A stretch of 64,000 nucleotides of DNA from Paracoccus aminovorans (GCF_900005615.1 NZ_LN832559.1:1704837-1768836), one strand, 5' to 3'; shown: positions 19,412 to 29,213, counted from the first letter of the stretch. Made by a program: numbers and translations. The notes: a model not told the origin generated them from the letters alone.

Positions 19412-22222
19412 TTGGCGACCCGCCCGCCCGAAACCCTGCCGCAAAGCGCCCCGGCCCTGCCCGGGGCGCATTCGCTGTTCGTGCCCGAGACCTTCCTGCC
19501 CGCGCTGACCACGGCGCTGCAGGGCGTCTCCGACCCGCGCGAGATCCGCGCCCGCACCGTCGCCCTGCTGTCCCAGGCCCGCACCGCCGCCATGGCCGAC
19601 ATCGCGGCGGGTTTCATGTCCCACCCCCGCGCCGCGCGTGAGACCGTGCGCGCCATCGCCAGCCTGACCGACGCCACCGTCATCGCCGTCCACCACGTCG
19701 CCACCAGCGTCCTGCACCCGCGCAACAACCCGACCGAGGCCGAACGCCTGGCGGTGCTGGCCATCGGCGGCTACGGCCGGGCCGAGATGGCGCCGCAATC
19801 CGACGTGGACCTGCTGTTCCTCAGCCCGTGGAAGGTCTCGGGCTGGGCCGAGAGCGTGATCGAATCCATGCTCTACATGCTCTGGGACCTGAAGCTGAAG
19901 GTCGGACAGTCCACCCGTTCCGTCGACGACTGCATCCGGCTGGGCGCGGGCGACATCACCATCCGCACCAGCCTCTTGGAGCACCGCCTGGTCTGCGGCC
20001 ACGCCACCACGGCCGAGATGCTGCGCGACCGGCTCTGGACCGAGCTGTTCGACCGCTCGATCCCGGAATTCATCGAGGCGAAGCTGGCCGAGCGGTCCGA
20101 GCGCCACCGCCGCCAGGGCGGCCAGCGCTATGTGCTGGAACCGAACGTCAAGGAGGGCAAGGGCGGCTTGCGCGACCTGCAGACCCTCTACTGGATCGCG
20201 AAATACATCCACCGCGTCGACCGCGCCGTGGAGCTGGTCGGCCTCGGTTTCTTCACCAAGGAAGAGCACCTGACCTTCTGGCAGGCCGAGGATTTCCTCT
20301 GGGCCGTGCGCTGCCACCTGCACCTGATCGCCGGCCGGCCGCAGGACCAGCTGACCTTCGACATGCAGGTCGAGGTGGCCCGGCGCATGGGCTATCGCGA
20401 CCTCGGCGGCCGCCGGGCGGTCGAGATCTTCATGCAGGATTACTTCCTGCACGCCACCAAGGTGGGCGAGCTGACCCGGGTGTTCCTGGTGGCGCTGGAG
20501 GCGCGGCACCTCTATCGCGCCCCGGTGATGAATGTGCTGTTCCGCCGCCGCCGCCGGGTGCGCGCCGGCTTCCGCGTCGACAAGGGCCGGCTGACCTATG
20601 CCGACGAAGGCCAGTTCCTGTCCGACCCGCTGAACATCCTGCGCCTGTTCGAGGAGGCGCTGCGCACCGGCATCCTGATCCACCCCGACGCCATGCGCAC
20701 GGTGGCCGCGAACCTCGACATGATCGACGACCGCATGCGCCAGGACCCCGAGGCGGTGCGCATCTTCCTGGACCTGCTGCTGAAGCACGGCAATCCGGAA
20801 CGCGCGCTGCGGCGGATGAACGAATTGGGGGTGCTGGCGGCCTTCATCCCGGAATTCGCGCCGGTCGTGGCGATGATGCAGTTCAACGTCTATCACCACT
20901 ACACCGTCGACGAACACCTGATCCAATGCGTCGCCGCCCTGGCCGCCACCGAGCGCGGCGAGGATGTCGAGGATCTGCCGGTGGTCAGCAAGATCATGAA
21001 GGGCAAGATCAACCGGCGGGTGATCTATCTGGCCGTGCTCCTGCACGACATCGGCAAGGGCCGGACCGAGGACCACTCGATCCTGGGCGCGCGGCTGGCG
21101 CGGCGCGTCTGCACCCGGTTCGGCCTGCCGGTGGACGAGATCGAGACCATCGAATGGCTGATCCGCAACCACCTGCTGATGTCGGACGTGGCGCAAAAGC
21201 GCGACATCGCCGACCCGCGCACGCTGCGCGACTTCGCCAAGGCGGTGAAGACGACCAAGCGGCTGGATCTGCTGCTGGTGCTGACCGTCTGCGACATCCG
21301 CGGCGTCGGTCCCGGCACCTGGAACAACTGGAAGGCCATGCTGCTGCGCAAGCTGTATCAGGAAAGCAGGCTGGCGCTGAACAACGGCCTCGAGGAGTTG
21401 AACCGCGACAAGCGCACCGGCGAGGCCAAGCGTTCGCTGCGCCACCTGCTGACCGCCAAGGGCTGGGAGCCGAAGGCGATTAAGGCCGAACTGGCGCGGC
21501 ATTACGACAATTACTGGCCGGGCCTGCCCACCGACACGCATTACGTCTTTGCCGAGATGCTGAAGGGCCTGGCCGAGAACGAGATCCGCACCGACCTGCA
21601 CCCCGACACCGACCGCGACGCGACCCGCGCCGCCTTCGTCCTGGCCGACCATCCGGGCATCTTTTCCCGCATGGCCGGCGCGCTGGCGCTGGTGGGGGCC
21701 AATATCGTCGATGCGCGCACCTATACCACCAAGGACGGTTTCGCGACCGCGGTGTTCTGGCTGCAGGACGGCGACGGCCATCCCTATGCCGCCGACCGGC
21801 TGCCGCGGCTGCGCGCCATGATCCAGCGCACGCTGAAGGGCGAGATCGTCGCGCGCGAGGCGCTGGCCGGCCGCGACAGGCCGAAAAAGCGCGAATCCGC
21901 CTTTCGCTTCCCGACGCATATCACCTTCGACAACGAGGCCTCGGACGTCTACACCGTGGTCGAGGTCGATACCCGCGACCGCCCCGGCCTGCTCTACGAC
22001 CTGACCCGTACCCTGGCAGAGAACCACATCCAGATCGCCAGCGCCGTGATCGCGACCTTCGGGGCGCAGGTGGTGGACACCTTCTATGTCAAGGACATGT
22101 TCGGGCTGAAGCTGCACCAGCCCGGCCGTCGCGAATCGCTGGAAAAGAAACTGCGCCAGGCCATCAAGGACGGCGCCGAACGGGCCGAAAAGGCCGAACG
22201 CCCGCCCGGCGGGACGTTCTGA
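19412..22222 (+). CDS. glnD: [Protein-PII] uridylyltransferase / uridylyl-removing enzyme GlnD
   Basis: Nitrogen sensor that uridylylates PII proteins when glutamine is low and removes UMP when glutamine is high. It has 936 residues. The nucleotidyltransferase domain shows AIGGYGRAEMAPQSDVDLLF (118-137), the HD hydrolase domain shows HHYTVDEHL and LLHDIGKGRTEDHS (about 543-556), and two ACT domains lie at the C-terminus (ADHPGIFSRMAGAL near 745 and RDRPGLLYDLTRTL near 856). The start is TTG at 19412, since no ATG or GTG lies between it and the first conserved sequence. It is spaced 2 bases from the lipoprotein stop, implying coupling; murJ follows after 9 bases. Confidence 0.95.
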   Translation: MATRPPETLPQSAPALPGAHSLFVPETFLPALTTALQGVSDPREIRARTVALLSQARTAAMADIAAGFMSHPRAARETVRAIASLTDATVIAVHHVATSVLHPRNNPTEAERLAVLAIGGYGRAEMAPQSDVDLLFLSPWKVSGWAESVIESMLYMLWDLKLKVGQSTRSVDDCIRLGAGDITIRTSLLEHRLVCGHATTAEMLRDRLWTELFDRSIPEFIEAKLAERSERHRRQGGQRYVLEPNVKEGKGGLRDLQTLYWIAKYIHRVDRAVELVGLGFFTKEEHLTFWQAEDFLWAVRCHLHLIAGRPQDQLTFDMQVEVARRMGYRDLGGRRAVEIFMQDYFLHATKVGELTRVFLVALEARHLYRAPVMNVLFRRRRRVRAGFRVDKGRLTYADEGQFLSDPLNILRLFEEALRTGILIHPDAMRTVAANLDMIDDRMRQDPEAVRIFLDLLLKHGNPERALRRMNELGVLAAFIPEFAPVVAMMQFNVYHHYTVDEHLIQCVAALAATERGEDVEDLPVVSKIMKGKINRRVIYLAVLLHDIGKGRTEDHSILGARLARRVCTRFGLPVDEIETIEWLIRNHLLMSDVAQKRDIADPRTLRDFAKAVKTTKRLDLLLVLTVCDIRGVGPGTWNNWKAMLLRKLYQESRLALNNGLEELNRDKRTGEAKRSLRHLLTAKGWEPKAIKAELARHYDNYWPGLPTDTHYVFAEMLKGLAENEIRTDLHPDTDRDATRAAFVLADHPGIFSRMAGALALVGANIVDARTYTTKDGFATAVFWLQDGDGHPYAADRLPRLRAMIQRTLKGEIVAREALAGRDRPKKRESAFRFPTHITFDNEASDVYTVVEVDTRDRPGLLYDLTRTLAENHIQIASAVIATFGAQVVDTFYVKDMFGLKLHQPGRRESLEKKLRQAIKDGAERAEKAERPPGGTF

Positions 22223-22231
22223 GGGACCATC

Positions 22232-23776
22232 ATGCAACCGATCAGACTTATCCGGGGATTCCTCTCGGTGGGGGCGTGGACGCTGGCCAGCCGCGTCGTG
22301 GGCTTCGTCCGCGACGTAATGATCGCGGCCTATCTGGGCACCGGCCCGGTGGCGCAAGCCTATACCATCGCCTTTTCGCTGCCGAACATGTTCCGCCGCT
22401 TCTTCGGCGAGGGCGCCTTCAACACCGCCTTCGTGCCGATGTTCGCCAAGCGGCTGGAGGCCGAGGAAAACGCCCACGGCTTTGCCGAAGAGGCCTTCGC
22501 CGGCCTGTTCAGCGTCGTGCTGGTGCTGTCGCTGATCGCGCATGTCGCCATGCCCTGGCTGATCCTGATGCAGGCCGCCGGCTTCAAGGGTGACGAGCGC
22601 TTCGATCTGGCGGTGACCTATGGCCGGATCTGCTTTCCCTATGTGCTATTCATCTCGCTGACGGCGATGCTGTCGGGACTGCTGAACGCCGGCGGCCGCT
22701 TCCTGGCCGCTGCTGCGGCGCCTGTGCTGATGAACCTGATCCTGATCGCCGCCATGCTGCTGGCGGACCGCAACGGCTGGGACATGGGGATGGCGATGTC
22801 CTGGTCGACGCCGGTCTCGGGCATCGCCCAGTTCTTCACCTGCTGGTGGGCGGCGAAACGCATGGGATTCCCGCTGCGGCTGCGCCGGCCCCGGCTCTCG
22901 CCCGACATGAAGCAACTGCTGCGCATCGCGGCGCCGGCGGTGCTGGCGGGCGGCGTGGTGCAGGTCAACCTGCTGGTCGGCCGGCAGATCGGTTCGTTCT
23001 TCGACGGGGCGATCTCATGGCTGACCAATGCCGACCGGCTGTATCAGCTGCCGCTGGGCGTCGTCGGCATCGCCATCGGCATCGTGCTGCTGCCCGACAT
23101 CTCGCGCCGGCTCAAGGCCGAGGACACCGCCGGCGGCCGCCATGCCTATAACCGCGCCGCCGAATTCGCCCTGTTCCTGACCGTGCCGGCGGCGGTGGCG
23201 CTGGTGGTGGCGGCCTATCCGCTGATCTCGGTGCTGTTCAAGCGCGGCGCCTTCCTTGAAAGCGACGTCGGGCCGACGGCGCTGGCGCTGGCGATCTATG
23301 GCGTCGGCCTGCCGGCCTTCGTGCTGCAAAAGGTGCTGCAACCGCTGTATTTCGCCCGCGAGGACACCCGCAAACCCTTCCGCTTCGCGGTCTGGTCGAT
23401 GGTGGTCAATGCGGTGGCGGCGCTGGGGCTGGCACCCTTCATCGGCTTTGCCGCCGCGGCCTGGGGCACGACCATCGCCGGCTGGACCATGGCCGCGCAG
23501 CTGTGGCTCGGCACCCGCGCCTTCGGCGAGGCGGCCGAGCTGGACGCCCGCCTGCGCCACCGCCTGCCCCGCATCGTCGCGGCCTCGGCGGTGATGGGTG
23601 TGGTGCTGTGGGGGCTGATGCAGCTGCTGGAGCAGGCGCTGCTGACCCAGGGCACCCGCTATCTGGCGCTGGCCGCGCTGGTCCTGGGCGGCATGGTCAG
23701 CTACGGCCTAACGGCGGTGGCGCTCGGCGCCTTCCGGCCCTCGGACCTGCGCGCTGGCTTGCGGCGTCAGCGCTGA
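22232..23776 (+). CDS. murJ: Lipid II flippase MurJ
   Basis: Inner-membrane MOP-superfamily flippase that moves lipid II to the periplasm for peptidoglycan synthesis. It has 514 residues and about 14 hydrophobic segments. Conserved pieces include SRVVGFVRDVMIAAYLG at the N-terminus, the arginine-containing NMFRRFFGEGAFNTAFVPMF, and YFAREDTRKPF in the second half. It lies 9 bases after glnD, an established neighbour pair in this order of bacteria. Its 3' end overlaps the convergent rhomboid-like gene by 10 bases. Confidence 0.95.
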   Translation: MQPIRLIRGFLSVGAWTLASRVVGFVRDVMIAAYLGTGPVAQAYTIAFSLPNMFRRFFGEGAFNTAFVPMFAKRLEAEENAHGFAEEAFAGLFSVVLVLSLIAHVAMPWLILMQAAGFKGDERFDLAVTYGRICFPYVLFISLTAMLSGLLNAGGRFLAAAAAPVLMNLILIAAMLLADRNGWDMGMAMSWSTPVSGIAQFFTCWWAAKRMGFPLRLRRPRLSPDMKQLLRIAAPAVLAGGVVQVNLLVGRQIGSFFDGAISWLTNADRLYQLPLGVVGIAIGIVLLPDISRRLKAEDTAGGRHAYNRAAEFALFLTVPAAVALVVAAYPLISVLFKRGAFLESDVGPTALALAIYGVGLPAFVLQKVLQPLYFAREDTRKPFRFAVWSMVVNAVAALGLAPFIGFAAAAWGTTIAGWTMAAQLWLGTRAFGEAAELDARLRHRLPRIVAASAVMGVVLWGLMQLLEQALLTQGTRYLALAALVLGGMVSYGLTAVALGAFRPSDLRAGLRRQR

Positions 23777-24477
23777 CGGATCTGGCGCACCACCCGGGCG
23801 ATCCCGCCGGGGACCAGCACGAAGGACAGCGCGAAGCCGGCGGCGAAGCCCGAGACCTCGGCGATCCAGGTCAGGCTGCCGTCCTGGAACAGGATGCCGA
23901 AGACCAGCTGAAAGGCCAGCAGCATGCCGATCAGGGTAAAGGCCCGCATCCGGTTGGCGTTCTGCTGCCCGAGCCGGGTCCAGAGCAGGAAGGTGAAGGC
24001 GCCGACGAAGCCATAGACCGCCGGATAGCCGCCGATCAGCGGCTGGAACCGGAACTGCGGCAGCAGCCCCGCGCACAGCGTATAGACCAGCGCGCCGCCG
24101 ATGGCCGAGCCGAAGAACAGCGCAAGCACCGCCCAAGGTCGGAACTGATGCGCGATCAGGTTCCCCAGGGCCAGGGTGAAGACGATCACGAACAGCGCAT
24201 GGGTCAGCGACAGGTGCACGAAGGGATAGGTCAGCACCCGCCAACTCTGGTCCAGCAGGAACACCTTCATCTGCCACAGCCGCAGCACGAAATCGGGGAC
24301 ATAGGCGGTGCGCTCGACCGCGATCTGGCGCATGGCCATGCCGCCGCCCTGCCCGCCGCCGACGAAGCCCAGTTGCCCGAGCCCGAACACCGCCTCGCAG
24401 GCGATCATCGGCAGGGCGATCATCCAGACCACGGCGGGCACGGGGTTCAGCGGCGATTCATCGTAACCGGGGCGCAT
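23767..24477 (-). CDS. Rhomboid-family membrane protein lacking the catalytic Ser and His (pseudoprotease)
   Basis: 236-residue polytopic protein with the rhomboid six-helix layout: the WR-type loop ([19 protein letters not shown]), then helices 4-6. The catalytic serine motif GxSG is replaced by GGYP (149-152), leaving tyrosine 151 in place of serine. The helix-6 histidine motif AHxxG is AEVSG (206-210), with glutamate 207. The oxyanion asparagine after the helix-2 histidine is also missing (ALFVIV). The start at 24475-24477 is the first ATG ahead of the conserved part. A substrate-binding, non-proteolytic role such as in iRhoms or derlins is possible. Confidence 0.85.
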   Translation of the reverse strand: MRPGYDESPLNPVPAVVWMIALPMIACEAVFGLGQLGFVGGGQGGGMAMRQIAVERTAYVPDFVLRLWQMKVFLLDQSWRVLTYPFVHLSLTHALFVIVFTLALGNLIAHQFRPWAVLALFFGSAIGGALVYTLCAGLLPQFRFQPLIGGYPAVYGFVGAFTFLLWTRLGQQNANRMRAFTLIGMLLAFQLVFGILFQDGSLTWIAEVSGFAAGFALSFVLVPGGIARVVRQIRQR

Positions 24478-24586
24478 CTTCGATCCTTCGCTTGCGAGGC
24501 GGTCGCGCCCCTTTCCTTGCGGGCTGTTGCGCCCGGCCGGGCCAAGAGGTAAGCCAGCCCCCGGGATTTTCCAAGCAGGTAGTGCC

Positions 24587-25606
24587 ATGACCACGAGCTT
24601 CGCCAAGCGCATCTTTTCCGGCATCCAGCCCTCGGGCGGGTTGACGCTGGGGAACTATCTGGGCGCGCTGAAACGCTTTGCGGACTATCAGGGACAAGGG
24701 GCCGAGACGATCTATTGCGTCGTGGACCTGCACGCGATCACCGTCTGGCAAGAGCCGGAAAAGCTGCGCCACAACACCCGCGAGGTCGCGGCGGCCTTCC
24801 TGGCCTCGGGCGTGGACCCCGAGGTCTCGATCCTGTTCAACCAGAGCCAGGTGCCGCAGCACGCCGAATTGGCCTGGCTTTTCAATACCGTGGCACGGGT
24901 CGGCTGGATGTACCGGATGACCCAGTTCAAGGACAAGGCCGGCAAGAACAGCGAGAATTCGTCGCTCGGCCTGCTGGCCTATCCCTCGCTGATGGCCGCC
25001 GACATCCTGGCCTATCACGCCACCGCCGTGCCGGTGGGTGAGGACCAGAAGCAGCACCTGGAGCTGACCCGCGACATCGCCGCCAAGTTCAACCACGATT
25101 ACGGCGTGGAGTTCTTCCCGACCACCGAACCGCTGATCGAGGGCACGGCCACCCGCGTCATGTCCCTGCGCGACGGCAGCAAGAAGATGTCGAAATCCGA
25201 CCCCTCGGATGCCAGCCGCATCAACCTGACCGACGATGCCGATGCCATCGCGCAGAAGATCCGCAAGGCGCGCACCGATGCCGAGCCGCTGCCCGGCACG
25301 ATGGAGGGCCTCAAGGACCGGCCCGAGGCGAAGAACCTCGTCAATATCTACGCCGCGCTTTCGGGCGAGACCGGCGACCAGGTGCTGGCGCGGTTCGAGG
25401 GCCAGGGCTTCGGCGCCTTCAAGCCAGCGCTGGCCGAGGTCGCGGTCGAAGCCTTGGCGCCGATCACCAAGCGCATGACCCAGTTCATGGCCGACCCGGC
25501 CGAGATCGACCGCATCCTGGGCCGCGGCGCCGGCCAGGCCGAGGCCATCGCCCGGCCCATCGTCGAGCGCGCCAAGGACATCATGGGCATGATCCGCTCG
25601 CGCTGA
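24587..25606 (+). CDS. trpS: Tryptophanyl-tRNA synthetase
   Basis: Class I aminoacyl-tRNA synthetase charging tRNA-Trp, 339 residues. The HIGH-like signature appears as [20 protein letters not shown], with [12 protein letters not shown] and [11 protein letters not shown] in the tryptophan/ATP site, and [10 protein letters not shown] as the KMSKS loop. The start ATG 24587 ([12 protein letters not shown]) is used; the frame upstream overlaps the promoter region shared with the divergent rhomboid-like gene. Confidence 0.96.
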   Translation: MTTSFAKRIFSGIQPSGGLTLGNYLGALKRFADYQGQGAETIYCVVDLHAITVWQEPEKLRHNTREVAAAFLASGVDPEVSILFNQSQVPQHAELAWLFNTVARVGWMYRMTQFKDKAGKNSENSSLGLLAYPSLMAADILAYHATAVPVGEDQKQHLELTRDIAAKFNHDYGVEFFPTTEPLIEGTATRVMSLRDGSKKMSKSDPSDASRINLTDDADAIAQKIRKARTDAEPLPGTMEGLKDRPEAKNLVNIYAALSGETGDQVLARFEGQGFGAFKPALAEVAVEALAPITKRMTQFMADPAEIDRILGRGAGQAEAIARPIVERAKDIMGMIRSR

Positions 25607-25681
25607 GTGGGCAAATGTTCCAATGACTTCGCGGCGGGATGGGCTATGCTTGCCCCGTCCTGCCGCAGAACGGAAAAGACC

Positions 25682-26641
25682 ATGCCTGACCAGCTTTCGC
25701 GGATGCTCGGCGAACGTCCATGGCTTCTGGCCGACGGCGCGACCGGGACGAATCTCTACAACATGGGGCTGGCGCCGGGACAGGCGCCAGACCTGTGGTG
25801 CGAAAGCCAGCCCGACAAGGTGCGCGATCTGCACCGCCAGATGATCGCCGCCGGCGCCGACATCATCCTGACCAACAGCTTCGGCGCCAATGCCAGCCGG
25901 CTGCGGCTGGCGCAGGCCCAGGACCGCGTGGCCGCGCTGAACGCCGCCGCCGCCCGCCTGGCGCGCGAGGCCGCGGCCGAATCCGGCCGTCCCGTGGTGG
26001 TTGCGGGCTCGATGGGCCCGATCGGCGAGATCATGGCGCCGATGGGCCGGCTGACCGAGACCGAGGCCACCGCCATGTTCACCGAACAGGCGCAGGCGCT
26101 GAAAGAGGGCGGCGTCGACGTGCTGTGGATCGAGACCGTCAGCGCCGCCGAGGAAATGCGCGCCGCCGCCCGCGCCGCCCAGGCCGTCGGCATGCCTTGG
26201 TGCGGCATGATGAGCTTCGAGCCGGGCGGGCGCAGCATCATGGGCGTGGCGCCGCCGCAGCTTGCCGCGCTGATCGAGCGGCTGCCGCATCCGCCCCTGG
26301 CCTATGGCGCGAATTGCGGCACCGGCCCGGCGGAGCTGCTGCTGGCGGTGGCGGGCTTCGCCGCCTCGGGCAACGAGCGGCCGCTGATCGCCAAGCCGAA
26401 CGCGGGCGTTCCGCGCTATCAGTACGGCGGGCTGGTCTATGACGCCACGCCCGAGGTGATGGCCGAATTCGCCGTGCTGGCCCGGGACATGGGCATCCGC
26501 ATCGTCGGCGGCTGCTGCGGCACCACGCCCGCGCATCTGGCCGCCATGCGCGACGCGCTGGTCGGCGCCCCGCGCGGGCCGCGGCCGACGCCCGACGCGA
26601 TCTCGGCCCGGATCGCCCAGGTCATGGGGCCCGGAGAGTAG
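25682..26641 (+). CDS. Homocysteine S-methyltransferase (betaine/MetH-domain-1 type)
   Basis: 319-residue single-domain homocysteine methyltransferase. The three zinc cysteines are visible: GANCGTGP (C212) and GGCCGTTPAH (C278, C279). ADGATGTNLYNMGL marks the N-terminus and AKPNAGVPRY the family signature. The start (ATG 25682) follows AACGGAAAAG. In Rhodobacteraceae such proteins are known as Bmt (betaine-homocysteine methyltransferase) or as the homocysteine-binding piece of a methionine synthase split over several genes. No cobalamin-binding partner lies next to it here, so the methyl donor cannot be decided. Confidence 0.88.
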   Translation: MPDQLSRMLGERPWLLADGATGTNLYNMGLAPGQAPDLWCESQPDKVRDLHRQMIAAGADIILTNSFGANASRLRLAQAQDRVAALNAAAARLAREAAAESGRPVVVAGSMGPIGEIMAPMGRLTETEATAMFTEQAQALKEGGVDVLWIETVSAAEEMRAAARAAQAVGMPWCGMMSFEPGGRSIMGVAPPQLAALIERLPHPPLAYGANCGTGPAELLLAVAGFAASGNERPLIAKPNAGVPRYQYGGLVYDATPEVMAEFAVLARDMGIRIVGGCCGTTPAHLAAMRDALVGAPRGPRPTPDAISARIAQVMGPGE

Positions 26642-26650
26642 CCCCCGCCG

Positions 26651-27733
26651 TCAGAACAGCGACAGCTGGTCCCCGGCCCGGGGCGGAGGCCCGAAACGGC
26701 TGCAATCCAGCACCTCGGCTTCGCGCGTCAGCCCCAGCCGCTTGCGGGCCAGGCGGAAACGCTGGTGCAGCAGATCGGCCTCGACCCCCTCGCCGCGCAT
26801 GCGCGTGCCGAAGCGCGGGTCGTTGTCGCGCCCGCCGCGCATCGCCTGGATGCGGGCCATGACATGGGCGGCCTTGCCGGGGTGGTGACGCTGCAGCCAG
26901 TCGCGGAACAGCGGCGCCACCTCCAGCGGCAGGCGGACCGGGATCATGCTGGCGGCGGTGGCACCTGCGTCGCGTGCCGCCTGCATGATGGCTTCCAACT
27001 CATGCGCGGTCAGCACCGGGATCATCGGCGCCACCATCACCCGCACCGGCACCCCGGCCTCGGCCAGAACCCGGATCATCCGCAGCCGCGTCGCGGGGGC
27101 CGGCGCGCGCGGCTCCATCGCCCGGGCCAGTTCGGCGTCCAGCGTGGTGATCGAGATGCAGACCATGACCTGCGCCTTCGCCGCCATCGCGCCCAGCAGG
27201 TCCGCATCGCGCATCACCGTGGCGCCGCGGGTGACCAGGCTCAGCGGATGGTTCCAGTCGTGCAGCACCTGCAGGCAGCCGCGCATGATGCCGAACTTCG
27301 CCTCGATGGGCTGATAGGGGTCGGTATTGGTGCCGAAGGCGATGGGCGCGACCGCATAGCCGCGGCGGCCGATCTGTGCCTCCAGCAGCTCCGACGCGTT
27401 GGGCTTGGCCACGATCCGGGTCTCGAAATCCAGGCCCGGAGACAGGCCCAGATAGGCGTGGCTGGGCCGGGCGAAGCAATAGATGCAGCCATGTTCGCAG
27501 CCGCGATAGGGATTGACCGAGCGGTCGAAGGGAATGTCGGGCGAGGCATTGCGGGTGATGATCGAACGCGCCTGCTCTTGCGCCACCTCGGTGCGCAGCA
27601 GCGATTGTTCTTCGGGAATGTCCCAACCGTCATGCTCGCGCTCGGTGCGATAGGGCTCGAACCGGGCGGCGGGGCGCGAGTCGGCGCCGCGGGCGCGGGC
27701 GATTTCATCCGGATTGCGGGGCGGCAGGGTCAT
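26651..27733 (-). CDS. PA0069-type radical SAM protein
   Basis: 360 residues. The radical-SAM cluster motif is CEHGCIYCF (C79, C83, C86) within NPYRGCEHGCIYCFARPSHA, preceded by SIITRNASPDIPFDRS, the hallmark of the PA0069/SplB-like family. Other landmarks are AFGTNTDPYQPIE and the C-terminal QLSLF. SplB repairs spore photoproduct, but members in non-sporulating bacteria have no established substrate. It is convergent with the homocysteine methyltransferase gene (9-bp gap). Confidence 0.9.
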   Translation of the reverse strand: MTLPPRNPDEIARARGADSRPAARFEPYRTEREHDGWDIPEEQSLLRTEVAQEQARSIITRNASPDIPFDRSVNPYRGCEHGCIYCFARPSHAYLGLSPGLDFETRIVAKPNASELLEAQIGRRGYAVAPIAFGTNTDPYQPIEAKFGIMRGCLQVLHDWNHPLSLVTRGATVMRDADLLGAMAAKAQVMVCISITTLDAELARAMEPRAPAPATRLRMIRVLAEAGVPVRVMVAPMIPVLTAHELEAIMQAARDAGATAASMIPVRLPLEVAPLFRDWLQRHHPGKAAHVMARIQAMRGGRDNDPRFGTRMRGEGVEADLLHQRFRLARKRLGLTREAEVLDCSRFGPPPRAGDQLSLF

Positions 27734-27896
27734 GCCGCATCCTAGAACATTACAGGAACATTTTCCAGCGCCCCGCGTGCCGCCGGCGGGATGTCGCAGC
27801 GACCGGAGGAATTATCGGCGGATCACGCCGGTTTTTCCGCGCCGGCTCTTTTCCCCGCGGCGACGGCGCCTCATATTGAGAGCAACGGAGGACGAC

Positions 27897-28064
27897 ATGC
27901 CGCTGCCGCATTTCCTGATCCTGATCCTTGCCGTGATCCTGGCCGCCGGGCTGACGCTCTGGGCGGCAAGCGCCGCGGGCGTGCCGCTTTTCGCGCTGGG
28001 TCTTCTGGCGCTGGCGGCGGCGGGGATCGCGCATCTGACGACGCGCGACCATCATTCCCGCTAG
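27897..28064 (+). CDS. Small two-helix membrane protein
   Basis: 55 residues, almost entirely two hydrophobic helices (LPHFLILILAVILAAGLTLW and PLFALGLLALAAAGIAHL), ending in a charged tail TTRDHHSR. A strong ribosome-binding site, GGAGG, lies 6 bases before the ATG; the longer open frame upstream has no such site and an arginine-rich noise composition. The function is not recognised. Confidence 0.7.
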   Translation: MPLPHFLILILAVILAAGLTLWAASAAGVPLFALGLLALAAAGIAHLTTRDHHSR

Positions 28065-28616
28065 GCTGCCGCCTCCTTGAGGCGTCAAAGCAGAAGTCCT
28101 GCAGGCAGAAGGTGACCCTGGTGCCCTCTGTCGCGGCAAGCAACATCCGCCATTCCGCAGAGGCTGTAGTTCTTCATACAGCAACACGATTCCCATCAGG
28201 TTGCTGCGCCGGCAGCGGTGCTTGAAGTCACGCACAGCAGCCGGGCCAGACGTCCCGGCTCATAGGAATGTCGATCGGAACCGACCGGCGCGATCACCCG
28301 ACGACCCATTTTACAGCAAGCTCCCCCGCAACCAGCAGAGACGCTGGTCTTCGATCATCAAAAACCGCAGCGGCGCACGGGGCAATGCGCAGCCTAGTCT
28401 CCGTCCCCGTCAGTCATTCGCTAGATCGCCCCCGCTATTGTCCGATAAATTTGCAATCGGACAATAGCGCCTTCAGAGCCTTGCGCCGGCACACCGGACC
28501 GCCGGGAAACCGCCCGGGCACTTCATGACGGTCACCCCACCGTCCAAGGCACCGCGTAGCCTCGGCGATGTTGGGCGCCGTATTGTCGATGCCGCAGCCG
28601 GAAACGGGTCCCGACA
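28065..28616. other. Non-coding, possibly decayed stretch
   Basis: 552 bases without a supportable gene. GC content is visibly lower and codon-position bias is lost compared with the neighbours, suggesting decayed or foreign DNA. Several short open frames exist on both strands but none shows a family feature or a ribosome-binding site. The one clear structure is the 14-bp inverted repeat at 28433-28469. Confidence 0.55.
28433..28469. repeat. Perfect 14-bp inverted repeat with 9-bp spacer
   Basis: CGCTATTGTCCGAT (28433-28446) and its exact complement ATCGGACAATAGCG (28456-28469) flank AAATTTGCA. No T tract follows on either side, so it is not a standard terminator. The half-site TGTCCGATAA resembles the half-site bound by Tn3/gamma-delta-type serine resolvases (from memory, TGTCTGATAA). 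A recombinase core site, an operator or an element end are the options. Confidence 0.6.
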
Positions 28617-29213
28617 TCACTCCGCAAGCAGTTCGGTATCCCAGTAAAGAAAGTCCATCCAACTCTTGTGCAAGTGGTTCGGCGGGAACCGGCGGCCGAC
28701 GGCATGCATCTCTTCGGGGCTGGGGCGCCGCGGGGGACGGCGCAGCTTCAGCCCCGAGTTGCGCAGCGACTTGTTGGCTTTTTTCAGGTTGCAGGGCGAA
28801 CAGGCCGCGACGACATTCTCCCAACTGGTGACGCCCCCGCGGGACCGGGGGATGACGTGGTCGAAGGTCAGCTCGCCGCGGGCGCCGCAATACTGGCAGC
28901 AGAATTCGTCCCGCAGGAAAAGATTGAAGCGCGTGAATGCCACGCGCTTCTGGGGTTTGACGAAATCCTTCAGCACCACGACCGAGGGGATGCGTATGCT
29001 TTGCCTCTGGCTGCGCACCACCTCCTCATATTCGGCGATGATCTGGACCCGCTCCAGAAACACCGCCTTGATCGCCTCCTGCCAGGGCCAGAGCGACAGG
29101 GGGTAATAGCTGAGCGGTCGGAAATCGGCGTTCAGAACCAGCGCCGGATGGTGGCGCAGCCCCGAGGGCTCGCGCACGAATTGCGTTCTGAAATCGCCTT
29201 GGTCGTCCAGCAT
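28617..29213 (-). CDS. HNH endonuclease
   Basis: 198-residue protein with a C-terminal HNH nuclease domain built on zinc ribbons: CCQYCG (CxxC), the catalytic FDHVIPRSRGGVTSWENVV, and CSPCNLKKANKSL. The N-terminal part (LVLNADFRPLSYYPLSLWPW) is the conserved extension of this bacterial HNH group (often annotated HNHc or RNA-guided-nuclease-like); its role is unknown. ATG 29211-29213 is chosen because GAGG lies 5 bases upstream; an in-frame GTG two codons earlier is possible. A good promoter is seen at 29263-29290. Confidence 0.88.
   Translation of the reverse strand: MLDDQGDFRTQFVREPSGLRHHPALVLNADFRPLSYYPLSLWPWQEAIKAVFLERVQIIAEYEEVVRSQRQSIRIPSVVVLKDFVKPQKRVAFTRFNLFLRDEFCCQYCGARGELTFDHVIPRSRGGVTSWENVVAACSPCNLKKANKSLRNSGLKLRRPPRRPSPEEMHAVGRRFPPNHLHKSWMDFLYWDTELLAE

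Noticed and set aside
19184..22543. 1100-codon open frame antisense to glnD
   Set aside because: Mirror of the GlnD coding strand; no motifs, and GlnD itself shows all its domains.
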